64,000 nt of DNA, from positions 77,149-141,148 of the forward strand of contig JANRLL010000014.1 in NCBI GenBank assembly GCA_033762715.1, read 5' to 3'. Below are positions 60,609 to 64,000 of the stretch, piece by piece (position 1 is the stretch's first letter; each line of letters starts with the position of its first letter). This DNA comes from JANRLL01 sp033762715 (GTDB lineage Bacteria > Pseudomonadota > Alphaproteobacteria > Rickettsiales > SXRF01). The translations under genes were made by a program, and so were the position numbers. The notes under the pieces are model-generated. The model saw only the letters and a list, made by a program, of their open reading frames with translations. It was not told the DNA's origin and searched no databases.

Positions 60609-62253
60609 TGAAGATTGCCTCGCTAAGTGACCCCGAATTGAGTCGTTTATGTCTAACACAAAAGTCACGTACTCTGCCTGGACTTTCTATAGGCTGCACC
60701 GGATATTCACCGGTTCTTTCCCTTTCGGCAATAGTATCGCTAACTAATTCATTTAAATCTTTTCTCAGTGATGCCGGTACCGGCAGATTAGCAAGTTTAT
60801 AAGCATTCTGCTCGACCATTTGCGCGGTAGCAACTGCCACGGTAGGACCGTTATAGAATTTATCCGTCACCACAGACACATATCCCGGCACCTCAAAAGA
60901 AATAGGTCTGAATATGTCTGATTTGCGGGTGGTGATATCTTTATCTTCAGTCGCGATGGTGCCGGTTACAATACGGCATATTTCTGTCTCTGGCGGCAGA
61001 TGAAATAAATCTTTGCCTTTTTGCAGTACTTCATCTGCAAAGTCTTGCAGCTTTAAACCTGTTTCATCTTCCACTTGTGCAATATTGGCAGGTGTTATGT
61101 TTTTATTTAGTACAGCCCCCCAACGCTCGGGCTCGCCCTTCCCTGCTACCTTATCCAAAATACTGCTTTCACCGCCAATAAGCGCTATCAAGCCTGGTGT
61201 AGGCAGCGGAATAAGTGCTGCACCATTTTTAGAAATCACAAATTTAGGGCCATCAATCACGAAATCATCGGGTACCTTCAGGATTAACATCCCCTTCAGG
61301 CGTATATATTGGTCTTTAACAAGAGTCGAACTATTAGGAGCTAATATTTGCTCATTTGCTGAACTGTAGCTAGAAACAGTGCTACTGCTCGCATATTCCC
61401 CTAAATCATTAGCGGGTGCATTAGTGAAACTGGTGGTATTATCTGGCGGGTGGTAAGCCGTCATGGGCGGATAACTTATCTGGCGCATCGTGAGCTTGCT
61501 ATCGAGTAACGACGCATTAGTCCAAGTATTATTCACTACCTGGTCGCCTATGAAATGAACTTCTTTACCATCCGAATCTTTACAGGTGACGTTAAATTTC
61601 CCATCCTGTTCATGCGCAATATCGGTAATACTATGGTTGGTATAGACTTCGATATTGGGGTGGTTTTCGACTGCTTCGGTAATGCTGGCTGCCAAGTTAT
61701 TAATATCAAAAAACTTATCCTGCGATTGAACGCCATAGCAGGTATTGTGTGGAAAGTTACATTTGTGGGCAGTTAGTTCCGTAAATAATTCTTCTGGCTT
61801 ACCATATATTTCCAATAACTTTGGAAAGCGCTTGGTTAAATCGGCATAGCCTTGCTTCAGGGCTTCTGTCGCATTGCGTACCTGTTCTTCATTGACGTGT
61901 TGCTCATCTGGATTGGACGTAACAAAATATTGTGTGCCCGCAATAGGAGTGATTCTTCCGCTGACCGGATCTGTATCTTGGGTACGCCTAAAGCCAGGCA
62001 GCAATAGATGGAAATACGCAGAACGCTCCATCACCTTCATGCCAGTTTCAAAATCTTTTGGATAATGTAGGCCGGTATTTTCCCGAGCTGCGTTACTTGC
62101 CGATGTGGCAAGCATTACGTCGGAGCGGCGTTCAATAATTTTTACTTTAAAACCTTTATTGGCGAGCTCTAATGCGGTGAGGGTACCAGCGATGCCCCCG
62201 CCCATGATTATAACATCCTGATTATAAACATTATTTTTAGGTTTCTCTTCCAT
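60595..62253 (-). CDS. FAD-dependent oxidoreductase, DAO family
   Basis: A 552-residue flavoprotein. The N-terminal dinucleotide fold is DVIIMGGGIAGTLTALELAN at residues 13-32, then IIERRSDVMLATS and NAARENTGLHYPKD, similar to the active-site stretch of 2-hydroxyacid and amino-acid oxidases in this family. The C-terminal FAD contact region is SVVTDKFYNGPTVAVATAQM. There is no signal peptide. About 100 residues longer than simple DAO members because of insertions near 270-340 (Ser/Asn rich). The substrate is unknown. Confidence 0.85.
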   Translation of the reverse strand: MEEKPKNNVYNQDVIIMGGGIAGTLTALELANKGFKVKIIERRSDVMLATSASNAARENTGLHYPKDFETGMKVMERSAYFHLLLPGFRRTQDTDPVSGRITPIAGTQYFVTSNPDEQHVNEEQVRNATEALKQGYADLTKRFPKLLEIYGKPEELFTELTAHKCNFPHNTCYGVQSQDKFFDINNLAASITEAVENHPNIEVYTNHSITDIAHEQDGKFNVTCKDSDGKEVHFIGDQVVNNTWTNASLLDSKLTMRQISYPPMTAYHPPDNTTSFTNAPANDLGEYASSSTVSSYSSANEQILAPNSSTLVKDQYIRLKGMLILKVPDDFVIDGPKFVISKNGAALIPLPTPGLIALIGGESSILDKVAGKGEPERWGAVLNKNITPANIAQVEDETGLKLQDFADEVLQKGKDLFHLPPETEICRIVTGTIATEDKDITTRKSDIFRPISFEVPGYVSVVTDKFYNGPTVAVATAQMVEQNAYKLANLPVPASLRKDLNELVSDTIAERERTGEYPVQPIESPGRVRDFCVRHKRLNSGSLSEAIFNAKS

Positions 62254-62439
62254 ATATCATAATCGATACTGTTAACGGAGCATTCGATTTCATTATGAAT
62301 AAGTAACATTAAACGAACGTAAATTAATATTTACCTTTCTATTAAGAAATGCAGGTTTTTGGTTAATACTAATTTATTACTTGTTCGGTAAGATCAGGGG
62401 ATAATCATTGGAAACACTAGTGTTTTGAGGGTTTTTGCT

Positions 62440-63741
62440 ATGAGTACCGATCATCAATCAGGCGACCACACTAAGAAGAAAGTAATGATTTTTGCTGAAT
62501 CGCTGCTGGGTGGTGGCCATTTTAAAATGGTTTCGCTCGTAGCCAAAGACCTCATCAAGCAAGGCTTTGAGGTGAATATTGTCACCGGCAGCATAAAACG
62601 CGGCAGCCTATTTGATTTTGGTGGGGCTAATATTGTAGAGATTCCCGAGATCACCAAAGAGTTCGCCTATTCCGATAGCGGCGTGCCACGCGAATTATTA
62701 GAAGCGCGCCGTGTTGCTATCGCCAAAGCCTACGAAGATATAAAGCCCGATGCCATCATGGTTGAAACTTGGCCCGTTTCGCGCGGCAATTTATTCGATC
62801 ATGAATTGCTTCCTTTACTGGAAGAAGCAAAACACGAACGTATTCCGCCGAAAGTATATTGCATGCTTCGCGACGTATTATTCATGCCTTCTGCCGGATC
62901 AGGTGGCACGCTTGAATCCACCATCGATGTGTTCAAACAATATTTCAATGGCGGGGTTGTCGTCTGCGGTGATGATAAATTTATTCCTTTGGAAGCAAGC
63001 TATCCAGCCATTGCTGAGGTCGCCGACAAAGTGCGCTATACGGGTTACCTGGTGGATGATCTCCCACCACGTAATGAGCCATCTGGCGAAGTGGTTGTCT
63101 CAGGCGGTGGCGGCTTCCACCAGCACTCTACCAGCCTGCTTACCAATACGCTGGAATCCATTCCATATACTGAAGGCTATAAAGATCGCACATGGCATTT
63201 CCTCGTACCCGAAAATGATGCCAATGCGGCCGAGGAAATTGAATTCATGAAAAAATTTAAAGCACGCGCAGAAGAAATCAGCCGTGAAACTGGAACAAAG
63301 ATTATTGTTGAGAAAAACCGTCCCGATTTCCTGAAGCTCATGGTCAATGCCGATTTGAGCATTTGCCAAGCCGGATATAATAGTTCGATCGAAAGCGTAA
63401 GTTCGGCCCTTCGCGATGGCACGCCACGCATTTTAGTCCCGATCAAACTGGACTTCATGAAAGGCAATGACGAGCAGGTTTTCAGAACGGAACGTTTTGC
63501 TGATATGGGACTGGTGACCATGGTTTCACAATCAGATACCAGCGATGCCAAGCTGTTTGGTGAAGCCATTGCCCATGCGAAAGCTCCCAAACATAAAGAA
63601 GGCTTGCAGCTGCTTGCCAATGGTTCGGAAAATACAGCCAAGCTGCTAAAACGCGATGCCGAACAATGGCAGCAAAAAGCGCAGAACGCCGCGGCTGGTT
63701 CTGAACTCGCACCACGCACAGGCTGGGTAGCTGGCGCCTAA
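62440..63741 (+). CDS. MurG-like GT-B glycosyltransferase
   Basis: A 433-residue protein of the GT-B fold, resembling predicted glycosyltransferases of the COG4671/MurG C-terminal type. KVMIFAESLLGGGHFKMVSL is the N-terminal acceptor loop (G-G-G-H-x-x-R-like), and the C-terminal donor site is MVNADLSICQAGYNSSIESV with PRILVPIKLDFMKGNDEQ, as in enzymes using UDP- or GDP-sugars. The ATG at 62440 follows GAGGG; a TTG at 62425 is less likely. Its 187-base divergent gap from the FAD gene is very AT-rich and probably holds both promoters. Confidence 0.82.
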   Translation: MSTDHQSGDHTKKKVMIFAESLLGGGHFKMVSLVAKDLIKQGFEVNIVTGSIKRGSLFDFGGANIVEIPEITKEFAYSDSGVPRELLEARRVAIAKAYEDIKPDAIMVETWPVSRGNLFDHELLPLLEEAKHERIPPKVYCMLRDVLFMPSAGSGGTLESTIDVFKQYFNGGVVVCGDDKFIPLEASYPAIAEVADKVRYTGYLVDDLPPRNEPSGEVVVSGGGGFHQHSTSLLTNTLESIPYTEGYKDRTWHFLVPENDANAAEEIEFMKKFKARAEEISRETGTKIIVEKNRPDFLKLMVNADLSICQAGYNSSIESVSSALRDGTPRILVPIKLDFMKGNDEQVFRTERFADMGLVTMVSQSDTSDAKLFGEAIAHAKAPKHKEGLQLLANGSENTAKLLKRDAEQWQQKAQNAAAGSELAPRTGWVAGA

Positions 63742-63827
63742 ACTATTTATTGCCCTGCCCTATGACAGCAGCAATCGCTAGGTTTACTGGGCTTTATCTC
63801 CTTGATCTGCTTACCAATAACTTAGTC

Positions 63828-63856
63828 TAGACAAGTGGCCTCACTTCTTTTATAAC
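63828..63856 (+). promoter_or_regulatory. Promoter for tRNA-Phe
   Basis: TAGACA (63828-63833), 17 bases, then TATAAC (63851-63856), ending 28 bases before the tRNA. Fits a sigma-70-type promoter. Confidence 0.45.
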
Positions 63857-63884
63857 CCGAGGCTCTTTTGGCGTCCGCCTTAAT

Positions 63885-63960
63885 GCCCAGATAGCTCAGT
63901 CGGTAGAGCAAGGGACTGAAAATCCCTGTGTCGCTGGTTCGATTCCGGCTCTGGGCACCA
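63885..63960 (+). tRNA. tRNA-Phe (GAA)
   Basis: A 76-base cloverleaf: acceptor GCCCAGA pairs with TCTGGGC, anticodon loop CTGAAAA gives GAA, T arm GGTTCGATTCC, CCA encoded. Forty bases of unassigned sequence follow to the window end. Confidence 0.98.
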
Positions 63961-64000
63961 CTTACAGGAATTTTTTATCAAGTCGCTCGCAACGCTTTCT

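Overview
The window looks like chromosomal DNA of an alphaproteobacterium of roughly balanced base composition. The evidence is gene order and family content: phoH-ybeY-corC-lnt-XRE regulator-metK-trmB, a TauE/SafE permease beside a TIGR02186 protein, a DUF1150 protein, metZ-type methionine synthesis, a CpaA/TadV-type prepilin peptidase and alphaproteobacterial-style chemotaxis genes. I cannot name the order or genus. Coding density is very high: many neighbours overlap by 1-14 bases, and several convergent genes end base to base.

Layout. 1-7.9 kb: the end of agmatine deiminase, a YihY/BrkB membrane protein, a prepilin peptidase, an alpha/beta hydrolase, then a leftward block of SRP RNA, glycine-zipper lipoprotein, dnaX, ybaB, recR and a SulP transporter. 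SRP RNA-dnaX-ybaB-recR is also the order in Bacillus. 8-11.5 kb: ftsK, lolA, DUF1150. 11.4-16.7 kb: queE-queC with a membrane-anchored restriction-enzyme-N-terminus-like protein, then metZ, trmB and metK with a structured leader. 16.9-23 kb: XRE regulator, lnt, corC, ybeY, phoH, miaB and phhB. 23-27 kb: tsaB, a lipoprotein, TauE/SafE, TIGR02186, a universal stress protein and an RDD protein. 27-32.7 kb: a complete divergent biotin locus (bioFHCD leftward, bioBA rightward). 32.7-35.8 kb: a Pro/Ala-rich protein, smpB, dapA and tRNA-Pro.

36-52 kb is the accessory-looking signalling block. It holds a full leftward chemotaxis operon (STAS, cheY, cheA, cheW, a large PAS-containing receptor, cheR, cheD, cheB and a soluble receptor) next to a partner-switching module: a STAS protein, a response regulator with a SpoIIE/PP2C phosphatase, and on the other strand a periplasmic binding protein, a GAF histidine kinase and a response regulator fused to an RsbW-like kinase domain. 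Kinase and phosphatase of the partner switch thus both carry receiver domains. No sigma factor is nearby. The block is flanked by tRNA-Pro on one side and decayed gene remnants on both.

52-64 kb: a PMT-type glycosyltransferase divergent from a GT2-methyltransferase fusion, dgkA, tRNA-Gln, an ArsR regulator with DUF1993, an aldo/keto reductase, a TonB-receptor pseudogene with a large internal deletion, a PIG-L deacetylase, two small unknown proteins, a DAO-type FAD oxidoreductase, a MurG-like glycosyltransferase, and tRNA-Phe.

Most striking points: cheY has an intact N-terminus and an ideal Shine-Dalgarno sequence but an AUA where the start codon should be; dnaX carries a nine-A run placed to make a gamma-like short product; the metK leader can fold into alternative hairpins resembling a SAM-II aptamer; and the two-receiver partner switch sits against the chemotaxis operon.
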